From assembly GCF_008327685.1 (NCBI RefSeq), contig NZ_BDDE01000013.1:616896-680895 (forward strand): a stretch of 64,000 nt of DNA, read 5' to 3'. The notes beneath the pieces are model-generated. The model did no database searches. It was not told the DNA's origin and worked only from the letters and a program-made list of their open reading frames with translations. The translations under genes were made by a program, and so were the position numbers. The number at the start of each line of letters is the position of its first letter. Within the stretch, counting starts at the first letter, position 1. Origin of the DNA: Actinomadura sp. K4S16. GTDB taxonomy: Bacteria > Actinomycetota > Actinomycetes > Streptosporangiales > Streptosporangiaceae. Shown one piece after another: positions 15,855-24,821 of the stretch.

Positions 15855-17576
15855 TCAGCCGCGCAGGGCGGAGGCGAAGATCCTCGGCAGCGCGCTCCAG
15901 CGCGGTCGTGCCGTGAAGCCGGTCAGCAGCCGTCCGGTGGCGGCGGCGGTGCGGTTGGTGACGAACCACGGGGGTTTCGGGGAGATGGACCGCTCCCCGT
16001 GCAGGATGGACCGTGGCGAAGGCCGGAACGGCCCGGTCAGGACGGTGCGCTCGGTGTGGTCGAGGAGCAGGGCGTTGTGGACGACGCCGATGCCGCTCTG
16101 CACGTCCTCCAGGGTGTGTCCCGGGTAGGCCCCCCAGGTCGCCCGTGGGGTGAGGAAGCCGAGGCCGGTCCAGGCGTTCACCCCGATCGTGCCGTAGCGC
16201 AGGTCGGCGACGGCCGTGCGGAGACGGCCGCCGAGCGCCCTGATCGTCGCGGGATGGACGATGATGTTGGCGCCCAGGGTGCCGCGCAGCCGGTCGTTGG
16301 CGGCGGCCACCGCGGCGTCGAGGAACTCCGCGCCTGTCCCGGGCAGCTCGGCGACGCCGAGCACAGGGCCGAAGTACTCGGTGGAGAAGGCCGACTCCCC
16401 CGCGTCGGTGAGGTCCAGGCCGGTGAGCAGCGTGCGTTCCGGTGTCCCGCCGACGGCCTCGGCCGCCGGGTGGAGACGGCGGGCGGACCGGACGCGCGCG
16501 TCGCATCCCGGGTACCACGCCGGGCGGGCCGGTGCGGCCCTCAGCGCCCGGCGGAGGGCGGCGAGGAAGTCGTCCTTCTGCGCCCAGTCGGAGCTGAGGA
16601 TCACGATCTGACCGGCGACGCAGTTGCACCCGCTGTTGTGCAGGCGCTGGGTGGCCACGTGCTCGGCCTGGAACCGCAGGTCCGCCGCGGACCACTCGCC
16701 CGGCACGACGATGACGGGGCAGACCCCGCCGAGCTCGCTGGTCATCGGCTTGTCCAGCCGCGGAGCGCCCGCCGCCTTCCCGGCCGCCGCCTCGTCGCCC
16801 ACGCCCCACACGACGGCGTCGTGGGTCGCCTCGCTCCCGGTCATGTGGACCGCCGTGATCCCCGGGTGGTTCGCCAGGGTCGAGCCGACTTCGGCTCCCC
16901 CGCTGACGATCTCGACGAGGCCGCGGTCGATCAGCGGCAGGAAGATGGTGCGGAAGACCCCGAGGAGCGGGTCGGTGATGGGGTTCAGCTTGAGCACGAC
17001 GGTTCGGTTGTCGGCGTACAGCTGGTAGAGCACGTCGAGCGGAGGGATGGAGAAGATGTTGCCCGCGCCCAGCACCAGTGCCACGCCGCCGGTCCGCTCC
17101 GGTGTCCGCTGCCCGAGTCCCGCACCGTCATGCAGCTGCTCCTCGGTGACGCCCGGCTTCGTCCAGACCTCGGCCTGGAAGCCGTTGAGCAGGAGCCTGT
17201 CGAAGACGTGGTGCGGCAGGATCCGGACGGCGAGCCGACCGCCCGGCGCCTCGCCGACGCCGTATCCCGCGAGCACCCGGCCGCCGCGGCCCAGGCGGTC
17301 CAGGGTCTCCTGCAGCGCCTGCGCGTAGCCGATCAGGGCGTACGGGCCACTGGTCCACTCCTCGCCGACGGACGGCGAGGCCGTGGGGAGTCGCTTGATG
17401 CGCGCCGCGATGCGGACCCACTCGGCCGCGTTCGCGTGGGCGGCCCGCATCACCTCCAGGAGCAGGTCGCGGCGCTCGGCCAGGGGGGTCGCGGCCCACG
17501 CCTTCTCGCCGGCGGCGAGGCGCTGGACGAGCGCGTCGGGGTCGAGGTGGGCGCCGGCCGGTTCTGTCAGCCTCAT
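15855..17576 (-). CDS. Aldehyde dehydrogenase-superfamily protein
   Basis: A 573-residue NAD(P)-dependent aldehyde dehydrogenase-like enzyme, longer than the usual ~480–500. The catalytic pieces are present: the Glu loop TSELGGVCPVIV and the Cys loop HNSGCNCVAGQ, with cofactor-side motifs LKLNPITDP, VHMTGSEATHDAV and EYFGPVLGV. The extra length is a helical N-terminal region plus a Pro/Arg-rich C-terminal tail ending in IFASALRG. It lies 86 bases downstream of the amine oxidase gene in the same direction, so it probably oxidises the aldehyde that enzyme releases. GAGGAACAG before the ATG at 17576 supports the start. Confidence 0.85.
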   Translation of the reverse strand: MRLTEPAGAHLDPDALVQRLAAGEKAWAATPLAERRDLLLEVMRAAHANAAEWVRIAARIKRLPTASPSVGEEWTSGPYALIGYAQALQETLDRLGRGGRVLAGYGVGEAPGGRLAVRILPHHVFDRLLLNGFQAEVWTKPGVTEEQLHDGAGLGQRTPERTGGVALVLGAGNIFSIPPLDVLYQLYADNRTVVLKLNPITDPLLGVFRTIFLPLIDRGLVEIVSGGAEVGSTLANHPGITAVHMTGSEATHDAVVWGVGDEAAAGKAAGAPRLDKPMTSELGGVCPVIVVPGEWSAADLRFQAEHVATQRLHNSGCNCVAGQIVILSSDWAQKDDFLAALRRALRAAPARPAWYPGCDARVRSARRLHPAAEAVGGTPERTLLTGLDLTDAGESAFSTEYFGPVLGVAELPGTGAEFLDAAVAAANDRLRGTLGANIIVHPATIRALGGRLRTAVADLRYGTIGVNAWTGLGFLTPRATWGAYPGHTLEDVQSGIGVVHNALLLDHTERTVLTGPFRPSPRSILHGERSISPKPPWFVTNRTAAATGRLLTGFTARPRWSALPRIFASALRG

Positions 17577-17662
17577 GGTCTGTTCCTCGGATGTGCGGAC
17601 GAAAGGTGTCGAGGAGCGGGGGGCGCGAGAGGGGGCGGCGGGGTCACCGCCACCCCTCGGGC

Positions 17663-19012
17663 TCAGGAGTACTCGGCGAGGATCTCTCCGGCGGCGCGGC
17701 GGCCGGACCGGACCGCGCCGTCCATGTAGCCGTTCCAGACGTCGGAGGTCTCCGCGCCGGCCCAGTGGATGCGGCCGACCGGCGCGGTGAGGGCCCTGCC
17801 GTACTGGGTCCAGGCGCCGGCGCCGAGTCGTCCGCCGTAGCAGCCGCGGGTGAACTCCTCGGCGGTCCAGTCCTGCTCCACCACGTCGAACGGGCGTGCG
17901 GCCTTCTCCCCGAAGTACTTCACCAGGGCGGCGACGACCAGTTCACGGCGCTCCTCGGCGGTCGCCCGGCCGGCGGTGCGGGCGTGGGCGCCTTCGAGGA
18001 AGCCGACCAGGACGCCGCAGGAGCCGTCGGGCGGGGAGTTGTCCAGGACGACGTTGAACGAGTCGTCGAGGCTGAGCACGAAGCCGTTGAGCCCCTCCTC
18101 CCGCCAGAACGGCGTGTCGTAGCCGACCTGGAACTTGATCACCGAGCCGGCCGGCATCTGCTGGGTCAGGCCGTCGCGCAGCGCGGGCAGGGCGGGGGTG
18201 TAGCGGATGCGGCCCGCGAGCGTCTGCGGGACCGCGACGATCACGTGCCCGGCGGTGACCTGGCCACCCTCGTAGGCGACGACGACCCCGGTGTCGTCCT
18301 GGACGATGGAGCGGACCACCGCGCCGAGCCGCACCAGGTCGCCGAGTTCCTCCGCCATCCGCTCGGAGATCCGGTGGGTGCCGCCGACCACGCGGGTCTC
18401 CTGGGCCCCACCAGTGGTCGCGACCAGGGTCTCGAGGCTGGTGCCGGACTTGACGTAGAAGAGGAAGTGCAGCAGCGAGAGCTCCGGAGACTCCGCCGAG
18501 AAGAGAGCGGGCACCAGCAGGCGGAAGAAGCGCAGGGCGATGGTGTCCTCGGTGCTGGCGACCAGCCACTGGTCGAGGGTGCGGCGGTCGAGGTCCTCGG
18601 CGCCTTCGGTCTCCCACGGCGCCCCGGTGGTGACGGTCGAGGCGAGCTCCTCGATCTCCTCCCAGAGCCGGCCGACCTCCATCGCGGAGTCCAGAGGGAG
18701 GCCGAAGGTCTCGTCGGCGTACCGCACCGCCTTACCGTCGTAGACGGTGAGGGACTCGCCGTCGTCGAAGGTCGAGAAGGTCTCCAGGCCGAGCTCCTCG
18801 ATGAGCTCGAGGACGGCGTCCTGGGTCGGGCCGACCCACTGGCCGCCCATCTCCACCGGCACCCCGTTGCTGAGGACGCCGCCGAGCGTGCGGCCCGCGA
18901 CCCGGTCCCGGGCCTCCAGGACGGCCACGGTCCTTCCGGCGGCCACCAGCTCCCGGGCCGCACTGAGGCCGGCGAGACCGGCGCCCACCACGACGACATC
19001 GACGTCAGGCAT
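17663..19012 (-). CDS. Flavin monoamine (putrescine/tyramine-type) oxidase
   Basis: A 449-residue FAD-dependent amine oxidase that converts a primary amine to an aldehyde, releasing ammonia and H2O2. The dinucleotide fold is VVVVGAGLAGLSAARELVAAG, read in two parts. It is followed by the GG motif region RDRVAGRT and EMGGQWVGPTQ. The C-terminal flavin site is IHWAGAETSDVWNGYMDGAV. The bacterial putrescine oxidase and tyramine oxidase subfamilies have this length and lack a secretion signal. GGAGG five bases before the ATG at 19012 fixes the start. It forms a catabolic unit with the aldehyde dehydrogenase downstream and the permease and TetR upstream. The exact amine is not determined. Confidence 0.88.
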   Translation of the reverse strand: MPDVDVVVVGAGLAGLSAARELVAAGRTVAVLEARDRVAGRTLGGVLSNGVPVEMGGQWVGPTQDAVLELIEELGLETFSTFDDGESLTVYDGKAVRYADETFGLPLDSAMEVGRLWEEIEELASTVTTGAPWETEGAEDLDRRTLDQWLVASTEDTIALRFFRLLVPALFSAESPELSLLHFLFYVKSGTSLETLVATTGGAQETRVVGGTHRISERMAEELGDLVRLGAVVRSIVQDDTGVVVAYEGGQVTAGHVIVAVPQTLAGRIRYTPALPALRDGLTQQMPAGSVIKFQVGYDTPFWREEGLNGFVLSLDDSFNVVLDNSPPDGSCGVLVGFLEGAHARTAGRATAEERRELVVAALVKYFGEKAARPFDVVEQDWTAEEFTRGCYGGRLGAGAWTQYGRALTAPVGRIHWAGAETSDVWNGYMDGAVRSGRRAAGEILAEYS

Positions 19013-19028
19013 GGGACCTCCAAGTAGT

Positions 19029-19044
19029 ACAGTCGTATGACTTA
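19029..19044. promoter_or_regulatory. Third, weaker TetR operator candidate before the amine oxidase
   Basis: AGTCGTATGACT (core 19031–19042) is a 4+4 dyad 19–30 bases upstream of the amine oxidase ATG. It agrees at most core positions with the two better sites at 19787 and 19861, so the local TetR may repress the catabolic genes as well as the permease. The match is imperfect. Confidence 0.45.
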
Positions 19045-19137
19045 CTTCATGGACCGTAGACGCCGACGTCAGTCGAGGCAAGACCTCAGACGGACAGATT
19101 CATGCAGCCGACCGGATCACGTGGCCATGCCCCGCGC

Positions 19138-19770
19138 TCAGGCGCCACCGGCGGTGCGGACCCGCCCGGCCGGCCGCACCCCGGCCAGCCCGATGAGCAT
19201 CTCGATCACGGCGTCGAGGTCCTCGCGCGACCGGCCCGGACTGGGGTCGCACACGTGCTGCAGGATCAGCCCGTCGACACTGGCCACCACCACCCTCGCC
19301 AACTGGGCGAACGGGATCGCGCAGACCTCACCGGCCTTGCCGGCGGCCTCCTGGCACCACTGGGCCACGATGCCGGCATAGCGTTCGTACTGCCAGCGCG
19401 CCAGGTGCTCTTGCCCCGGGGTCCGCAGAGCGTAGGTGGTCAGTTCGTACTGCATGAGCTGCAGGTCGGACTGCTCGGCCACCAGTTGGGACCAGAACCT
19501 GGTGAGCCCCTGGCGGATCGCGTGCTCGAGGCCGTCCTCCACCTGCACCGACTCCTTGAGCACCCCGGCGATCTCGTCGACCACGTCCTCGATGACGGCC
19601 CGCAGCAGGAGTTCCTTGGAGGGGAAGACGTACTGCAGCGTCCCGAGCGAGACCCCGCCCTCCGCGGCGACGGCGCGCAACGAGGTGCGGGCGACGCCCT
19701 CCCTTGCCAGCACGCTGCGGGCGGCCGCCACGAGCTGCTTGCGACGGACCGAGGCCTCCATGTACGCCAT
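19138..19770 (-). CDS. TetR-family repressor of the amine-catabolism island
   Basis: A 210-residue TetR/BetI-like regulator. The helix-turn-helix covers LRAVAAEGGVSLGTLQYVFP and is followed by SKELLLRAVIEDV. The C-terminal domain (BetI/TetR_C_6-like) contains LMQYELTTYALRTP and a late hydrophobic dimer helix, LARVVVASVDGLILQHV. It lies between the amine oxidase gene (same strand) and the permease (divergent). Two dyads in the divergent promoter and a third before the oxidase suggest it senses the amine or its aldehyde and represses all transcription units. The ATG at 19770 is used; MEASVRR four codons later is an alternative. Confidence 0.87.
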   Translation of the reverse strand: MAYMEASVRRKQLVAAARSVLAREGVARTSLRAVAAEGGVSLGTLQYVFPSKELLLRAVIEDVVDEIAGVLKESVQVEDGLEHAIRQGLTRFWSQLVAEQSDLQLMQYELTTYALRTPGQEHLARWQYERYAGIVAQWCQEAAGKAGEVCAIPFAQLARVVVASVDGLILQHVCDPSPGRSREDLDAVIEMLIGLAGVRPAGRVRTAGGA

Positions 19771-19786
19771 TCACTCTCTCCCAGAT

Positions 19787-19802
19787 GTGGTCGACTGACC
19801 GA
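19787..19802. promoter_or_regulatory. TetR operator candidate, site 1
   Basis: GTGGTCGACTGACCGA contains the dyad GGTC-GACT-GACC, 17–32 bases before the TetR ATG. Seventeen bases around it (GGTCGACTGACCGAATT) recur with two changes at site 2, which is strong evidence for a specific binding sequence, about TCGGTCA-N2-TGACCGA. Confidence 0.65.
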
Positions 19803-19860
19803 ATTATTGTCCCATCCATCTTGTCAACCGGCGTGGCACCTGCTTATCGTCACCTCCCAG

Positions 19861-19876
19861 TCGGTCAACTGACTGA
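19861..19876. promoter_or_regulatory. TetR operator candidate, site 2
   Basis: TCGGTCAACTGACTGA has arms TCGGTCA and TGACTGA, with six of seven pairs matching. It lies 74 bases (about seven helical turns) from site 1, on the permease side of the divergent promoter. The spacing puts both sites on a similar face of the DNA. Confidence 0.65.
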
Positions 19877-19978
19877 ATTCAGCGGCACGACCATCCCTCC
19901 TCCAGCGTCGCGGCAGGCGGCGGGAGGGGAGGCGCTCGCACGGCGCGCGTGGTCGTCTGAGAGGAAGGGAGACCGTCG

Positions 19979-21457
19979 GTGTCAACGGTGGACTCCACTC
20001 GCCCCCGCGAGGGGCGGTTCGACGGCGGTGCCATGGGGACCGCCGACATCGTGTTCTTCGTGCTCGCGGGCGTGGCCCCGATGGGCGTCGTGGTCGCCCT
20101 GCTGACCCTGTCGATCGCCCTGGGCGACGGCGCCGGCGCTCCGGGCACCTACCTCATCGCGGGCGTGGTGCTCGCGCTGTTCAGCACCGGGTACGTGAGG
20201 ATGAGCCGGCGGATCACCAGCGTCGGGGGTTTCTACACCTTCGCCCGGCATGGACTGGGCCGGCACGCGGGCGGCGCCACCGCCTACGTCGCGCTGCTCG
20301 CCTACAACGTCGCCACCATCGGGATTTTCGGTGCTCTGGCGTACTTCGGCGGTGAGGTCATCAGCGAGATCGCCGGTGCGCGGGTGTCCTGGCAGGTCTG
20401 CGCCCTGGCCTTCTTCCTGCTCGTCTCGTTGCTGGCTTATTTCAAGGTCACCATGAGCGCGAAGGTGCTCGGCCTCGCGCTCGCCGCCGAGGTGCTGCTC
20501 CTGCTCGGCTTCGACGCGGCGGTCCTCATCGAGAAGGGCTTCCACGGCTTCTCCCTTGAGGTGTTCCAGCCCGCGGTGGTGTTCGGCGGCGGCTTCGGCG
20601 TCAGCCTCATGCTCGCCTTCGGCTCCTTCGTCGGTTTCGAGGCCACGGCCCTCTACGGTGAGGAGGCCCGTGCACCGCACCGCACGGTCCCACGCGCGAC
20701 GTACGTCTCCCTGGCCGTCATCGCCGGCTTCTACCTGGTCACCACGTGGGCCGCGATTTCGGCGTACGGCGTCGACCACGCCCAGGCCGCGGCCAAGGAC
20801 GACCCCGAGAACTTCATCTTCAACGCCAGCACCGACTACCTCGGGCAGTCCTTCACCGACATCATGGGCATCCTGGTGATGACCAGCCTGTTCGCCGCCT
20901 TCCTGGCGTTCCACTGCAACACCGCCCGCTACCAGGTGGCGCTCGCCCGCGACGGCCTGCTCCCGCGGGCGATGGCCCGACTCCATTCCCGACACGGCTC
21001 CCCCGTCGTGGCGAGCGGCTGGCAACTCGGGCTCGTCGCGGCGGCCACCTTCGGCTTCACCCTCGCCGGACAGGATCCCTACCTCGGCATGGGCATCAGT
21101 CTCTACGGCCTCGGAGTGCTCGGCATCGTCGCGCTACAGGCCACCGCCGGCATCTCGATCGTCGGGTTCTTCCTCCGCCACCGCCGGGGCGAGTCGGTCT
21201 GGGGCGCCATCGTCGCGCCGGCCCTCGGCGGCCTCGGACTGGTCGTCGGGCTCATCCTGATGCTCGTCAACTACTCGACCCTGACCGGCAGCGACCTCGC
21301 CTGGGTGAACTCGCTTCCGTGGCTCCTGCCCGCGGCCGCGGTCGCCGGGGTCGTCGCGGCCGGCCGCCAGAAGGGCGTCGAGCCCTCCGACCGGGCGTAC
21401 GCGACGATCCAGTCCGAGCTCGCCGCGGCCGAGAACGCCCGCCGACAGGGAGAGTGA
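19979..21457 (+). CDS. APC-family amino acid/polyamine permease
   Basis: A 492-residue permease of the amino acid–polyamine–organocation superfamily, with about a dozen hydrophobic segments. The first-helix region GTADIVFFVLAGVAPMGVV and the TM6-like segment LMLAFGSFVGFEATALYGEE, with EEARAPHRTVPRA after it, are hallmarks of the family. It probably imports the amine oxidised by the divergent oxidase. The GTG start at 19979 follows GAGAGGAAGGGAGA. A short Glu/Arg-rich cytoplasmic tail ends the protein. Expression is likely controlled by the TetR through the operator at 19861. Confidence 0.9.
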   Translation: MSTVDSTRPREGRFDGGAMGTADIVFFVLAGVAPMGVVVALLTLSIALGDGAGAPGTYLIAGVVLALFSTGYVRMSRRITSVGGFYTFARHGLGRHAGGATAYVALLAYNVATIGIFGALAYFGGEVISEIAGARVSWQVCALAFFLLVSLLAYFKVTMSAKVLGLALAAEVLLLLGFDAAVLIEKGFHGFSLEVFQPAVVFGGGFGVSLMLAFGSFVGFEATALYGEEARAPHRTVPRATYVSLAVIAGFYLVTTWAAISAYGVDHAQAAAKDDPENFIFNASTDYLGQSFTDIMGILVMTSLFAAFLAFHCNTARYQVALARDGLLPRAMARLHSRHGSPVVASGWQLGLVAAATFGFTLAGQDPYLGMGISLYGLGVLGIVALQATAGISIVGFFLRHRRGESVWGAIVAPALGGLGLVVGLILMLVNYSTLTGSDLAWVNSLPWLLPAAAVAGVVAAGRQKGVEPSDRAYATIQSELAAAENARRQGE

Positions 21458-21464
21458 GCCCGCC

Positions 21465-21720
21465 GTGCCCACCGCGATCTCTCCTGACTCCTCGATCGCC
21501 GACCTCAGCGCGGCCCTCGCCGCCGGGCTGGTCACGAGCGTCGAGCTCGTGGCGATGTTCCTCCACCGCATCGCCGCCTACGACCGCGCGAACATCACCC
21601 TGAACAGCGTGCCCGTGCTGAACCCCGAATCGTTCGCCGAGGGGCGCCCTCGCGCGGCCTGATCTCCGTCCGGGGCAACTGGCCGCTGCTCCCCGTGCGG
21701 GAGGTCTCACGACCGGTGAA
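21465..21720 (+). pseudogene. Amidase remnant (internal deletion plus frameshift)
   Basis: A GTG 7 bases past the permease stop opens a 65-codon frame. Its product (SSIADLSAALAAGLVTSVELV, HRIAAYDRA, LNSVPVLNPESFAE) matches the N-terminus of amidase-signature enzymes. It then runs out of frame. In a neighbouring frame the sequence continues with GLISVRGNWPLLPVREVSRP, which resembles an internal segment normally some 170 residues further on. The Ser-Ser-Lys catalytic region is absent. The remnant belonged to the amine/amide utilisation operon and decayed, and it ends near the EEP gene. Homology rests on pattern memory, not a search. Confidence 0.65.
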
Positions 21721-21855
21721 CAGCTGGGCGCCTTCGCCGAGTTCGACGAACCCGATCTGGTGTACGAACCCGCGGGGGGCTGCGGCGAGCACCGCAGGCC
21801 CCGGCAGGCTGCCGCCCCGCTTGGAGAATGCCCTCTCGAGGAACGGCCGGCGGCG

Positions 21856-22617
21856 CTAGCCGTTGCGTACCGTGAGGGAGGCCTCGATCCCGTAGTGGTC
21901 GGACAGGACGGTCGAGCGACCGCCGGGGAGCCTGGCCTTCTCCTTGAAGACCAGGCGCGTCTTCGCCTCCATCCCCGGCCTGACCAGGAGCTGGTCGATG
22001 GCGCCGATCTCCGCGTAGTCGGGGCGGAAGGTCGGTTCCGTGTCGCCGCCGAATGCGTCCCGCAGCCCGGTGGCCGAGACGAAGTCCGCGAAGTAGGGGG
22101 AGTCGCGGGGGACGTTGAAGTCGCCCATCGCCACCAGCGGCTCCGTCTTCGGGATCCGGTCGACGGCGGCCGCCAGCCGGCGCAGCTCCGCCTGCTCGAC
22201 CCGCGTGTAGACGTTGGACGGAGACCAGTCCATGTCGAGGTTCGCCGACAGGTGGGTGTTCACGACGGTCAGGTGGCCGCCGGGGAGCCGGATCCGGGTG
22301 AACAGGGCGCCCTTGCCCAGCAGCCATTCGGGACGGGCCGGACGGGCAGGAACATAGTGCACGAAGTGGCGGCGGGTCACCGGATGGCGGGAGAGCGTCA
22401 CCAGCCCGCCGCGCACGAGCGGGAACAACGGCGCGTAAGCGACGTGCGGATACGAGGGCGCGGCGCGGCGCAGCAGGCTCAGGACCCGCCACGAGATGAC
22501 CTCCTGCAGGCAGACGACGTCGTACTCCGACCGCTCGATCATTTCGGCCAGCACGCCCATCCGGGCCCGGGCCTCGCCCTTGTACAGGGTGTTGAACGTG
22601 AGGACGCGCGCCTGCAT
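21856..22617 (-). CDS. Endonuclease/exonuclease/phosphatase-family protein
   Basis: A 253-residue EEP-fold phosphodiesterase. Metal and catalytic motifs are FNTLYKG, CLQEVISW, VNTHLSANLD, GDFNVPRDS and the terminal LSDHYGIEA. The absence of extra DNA-binding elements and the IDQLLVRPG segment are compatible with a nuclease, a sphingomyelinase-like or a phosphoinositide-like phosphatase. No signal peptide is present. ATG at 22617 is preferred over a GTG nine bases upstream. It is divergent from the flavin monooxygenase gene. Confidence 0.88.
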   Translation of the reverse strand: MQARVLTFNTLYKGEARARMGVLAEMIERSEYDVVCLQEVISWRVLSLLRRAAPSYPHVAYAPLFPLVRGGLVTLSRHPVTRRHFVHYVPARPARPEWLLGKGALFTRIRLPGGHLTVVNTHLSANLDMDWSPSNVYTRVEQAELRRLAAAVDRIPKTEPLVAMGDFNVPRDSPYFADFVSATGLRDAFGGDTEPTFRPDYAEIGAIDQLLVRPGMEAKTRLVFKEKARLPGGRSTVLSDHYGIEASLTVRNG

Positions 22618-22724
22618 GGCGGCCACTCTATGTCACCGCGTTGCCCGGCGAGGTGACGCCTTCGGATACTGGGCGCGACGACCGGACCGGTGACACCGGA
22701 CGCGGCTGGACGGAAAGGTTCTGC

Positions 22725-23831
22725 ATGGGATTCCAACTCGGCTTGTTCTCCCCCAACACCGAATCGGGCCTCGCCATCACGACCGCACCAGAGCGATGGC
22801 ATGCGACCTGGGACGAGAACCTGCGGCTCGCGCGGATCGCGGACGAGGTGGGCATCGACTTCCTCCTCCCGGTCGCGCGCTGGACCGACTGGGGGCCGGA
22901 CACCGACTTCCACCGCAGCGCCCTCGACCCGCTGGTGTGGGCGTCCGGGCTCCTCGCCCAGACCAGCCGGCTCCGCGTGTTCACCACCGTCCACACCGCG
23001 TTCCACCATCCCGTCGTCGCGGCCAAGCAGCTCGCGACCGCCGACCACCTCAGCAAGGGGCGGGTCGGGCTGAACATCGTGGCCGGTTGGCACGCTCCCG
23101 AGTACGAGATGTTCGGCCTCACGCTGCCCGGCGACCACAACACGCGGTACGCCCTAGCGCAGGAGTGGTGGGACGTCGTCAGGCGCATCTGGTCGAGCGA
23201 CGAGCCGTTCGACCACGAAGGGCGGTTCTTCCAGCTCAAGCATGTGGTGGGCAGGCCCAAGCCGTATAACGGGCACAGCCTCCCGGTCATCAACGCCGGG
23301 TCGTCCGCGCAGGGGCGGTCGTTCGCCGCGCGCAACGCCGACCGGGCGTTCACGGTCGTCGGCGGCCCGGAGGACGGGGCCGGGATCGTGAAGGCCATCC
23401 GCGCCGAGGCCGCCTCCCACGGCCGGGAGGTGGGCGTCTTCACGCTCGGCCATGTCGTGTGCCGCCCGACGAGGGCGGAGGCCGAGGACTTCCTGCGCTA
23501 CTACGCCGACGAGCACGCCGACTGGCCCGCCGTCGACGAGGTGATGCGGCTGCAGGGGCTGCACGCGCAGTCGTTCACACCGGAGATGCTCCAGGTGTAC
23601 CGGGACAGGTTCGCGGCCGGGCACGGCAGTTGCCCGCTGGTCGGCGACCCCGACGACGTCGCGGACGGCCTCGCGGAGTTCGCTCGTGCGGGATTCGACG
23701 GTATCGCTCTGTCGTTCCTCAATTACGCTGACGAACTGGGTTACTTCGCCGCCGAGGTCATGCCGCGGCTGCGGGCCCGAGGTGTTCTGCCCGTCGCCCA
23801 TCAGGAAACGGCTCCCCCACCAGGACGATGA
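22725..23831 (+). CDS. LLM-class flavin-dependent monooxygenase
   Basis: A 368-residue luciferase-like (FMNH2/F420-dependent) oxidoreductase. Supporting segments are LGLFSPNTESGLAI, DFLLPVARWTDWGPDTD, FTTVHTAFHHPVVAAKQLAT, GRVGLNIVAGWHAPEYEMFG and the LPVINAGSSAQGRSFAARNAD block. This pattern is closest to the dimethylsulfone/alkanesulfonate and pyrimidine (RutA) monooxygenase groups. GGAAAGG before the ATG at 22725 supports the start. It overlaps the AraC gene by 4 bases, so a dedicated regulator is cotranscribed. No flavin reductase is adjacent, so reduced flavin must be supplied in trans. Confidence 0.87.
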   Translation: MGFQLGLFSPNTESGLAITTAPERWHATWDENLRLARIADEVGIDFLLPVARWTDWGPDTDFHRSALDPLVWASGLLAQTSRLRVFTTVHTAFHHPVVAAKQLATADHLSKGRVGLNIVAGWHAPEYEMFGLTLPGDHNTRYALAQEWWDVVRRIWSSDEPFDHEGRFFQLKHVVGRPKPYNGHSLPVINAGSSAQGRSFAARNADRAFTVVGGPEDGAGIVKAIRAEAASHGREVGVFTLGHVVCRPTRAEAEDFLRYYADEHADWPAVDEVMRLQGLHAQSFTPEMLQVYRDRFAAGHGSCPLVGDPDDVADGLAEFARAGFDGIALSFLNYADELGYFAAEVMPRLRARGVLPVAHQETAPPPGR

Positions 23832-24820
23832 CATCAACCGCGACAAAGCCGCCCCTGTCCGCCCATCGGCGCGTCGTCAGCAAGGACATCGGAGTCCTGC
23901 ACGACACGGTCGAACCGTTCGCCGTCGGCCACGACCTCCAGGCGCTCGAACCCGACGTGCCGATGGACGGCCTGGTCAACGCCCTCGGCGTGGGATCGGT
24001 GAACCTCGTCTGGGTGCGGTACGGGGGCGGCGGCGTCATCGTCGACACGCCGCCCACGGAAGGCCATTTCGCCATGTGCGCGCCGATCGCGCCCATGGGC
24101 GTCGAGTACCGGGCCTCCAGGCGCCGCGAGACCGCCGGCGGCAGCCTCGTCCTCTCGCACGACGAGGCGATGCGGAGCACGCCGCATCCGACGGAGGGCT
24201 GCCTGGTGATCGCGACGAGCACCGGGCGGCTCGCCGACCATCTGGGCGCCCATCTCGGACGCGACCACACCGCGCCGCTGCGCTTCCACGACGCCGGCGA
24301 GCAGGGCCTCGTGCCGTCCTCGATCGTCGAACGCACCTGGCGGTACGTGTGCGACGTCCTGGACGACGCGGCGGCGCAGGGCGGGCTCCATCCGCTGGCC
24401 GAGCGCAGCCTGGAGGAGTCGCTGCTCACGGCGATCCTCCTCGGCCTGCCGCACACGGGCACGCCGAGCCTCGCGGAGCCCGCCGGCCGGGTCCCCCACC
24501 ATCTGGCCGGGATCATCCGGGAATGGGTCGAGGCGCACCACCACCGCCCGGTCGGGGTCACGGACATCGCGGCGGCCGTGGGGCTCGGCGTCCGGCAGCT
24601 CCAGGCCGTCTGCCAGACCGAGTGGGGCCTGACGCCGACGCAGCTCCTGCGCGGCGTGCGGCTCGACCGCGCCCGCGCCGCGCTCACCGTCGCCCGGCCC
24701 GGGCCCCGCACCATCACCGACGTCGCCGGGGCCGCCGGATACTTCCACATGAGCCGTTTCGCCGCCCACTACCGGCAGCGCTTCGGGGAGACGCCCTCGC
24801 AGACCCTGATGCGGAGCTGA
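23828..24820 (+). CDS. AraC-family transcriptional regulator
   Basis: A 330-residue regulator with an N-terminal AraC_binding_2-like sensing domain and a C-terminal double helix-turn-helix (~residues 225–328). The HTH parts are VTDIAAAVGLGVRQLQAVCQ and TITDVAGAAGYFHMSRFAAH, ending YRQRFGETPSQTL, a textbook AraC end. The start ATG overlaps the monooxygenase stop. It most likely controls its own operon, probably as an activator responding to the monooxygenase substrate. That assignment is by position only. Confidence 0.9.
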   Translation: MTSTATKPPLSAHRRVVSKDIGVLHDTVEPFAVGHDLQALEPDVPMDGLVNALGVGSVNLVWVRYGGGGVIVDTPPTEGHFAMCAPIAPMGVEYRASRRRETAGGSLVLSHDEAMRSTPHPTEGCLVIATSTGRLADHLGAHLGRDHTAPLRFHDAGEQGLVPSSIVERTWRYVCDVLDDAAAQGGLHPLAERSLEESLLTAILLGLPHTGTPSLAEPAGRVPHHLAGIIREWVEAHHHRPVGVTDIAAAVGLGVRQLQAVCQTEWGLTPTQLLRGVRLDRARAALTVARPGPRTITDVAGAAGYFHMSRFAAHYRQRFGETPSQTLMRS

Positions 24821-24821
24821 G

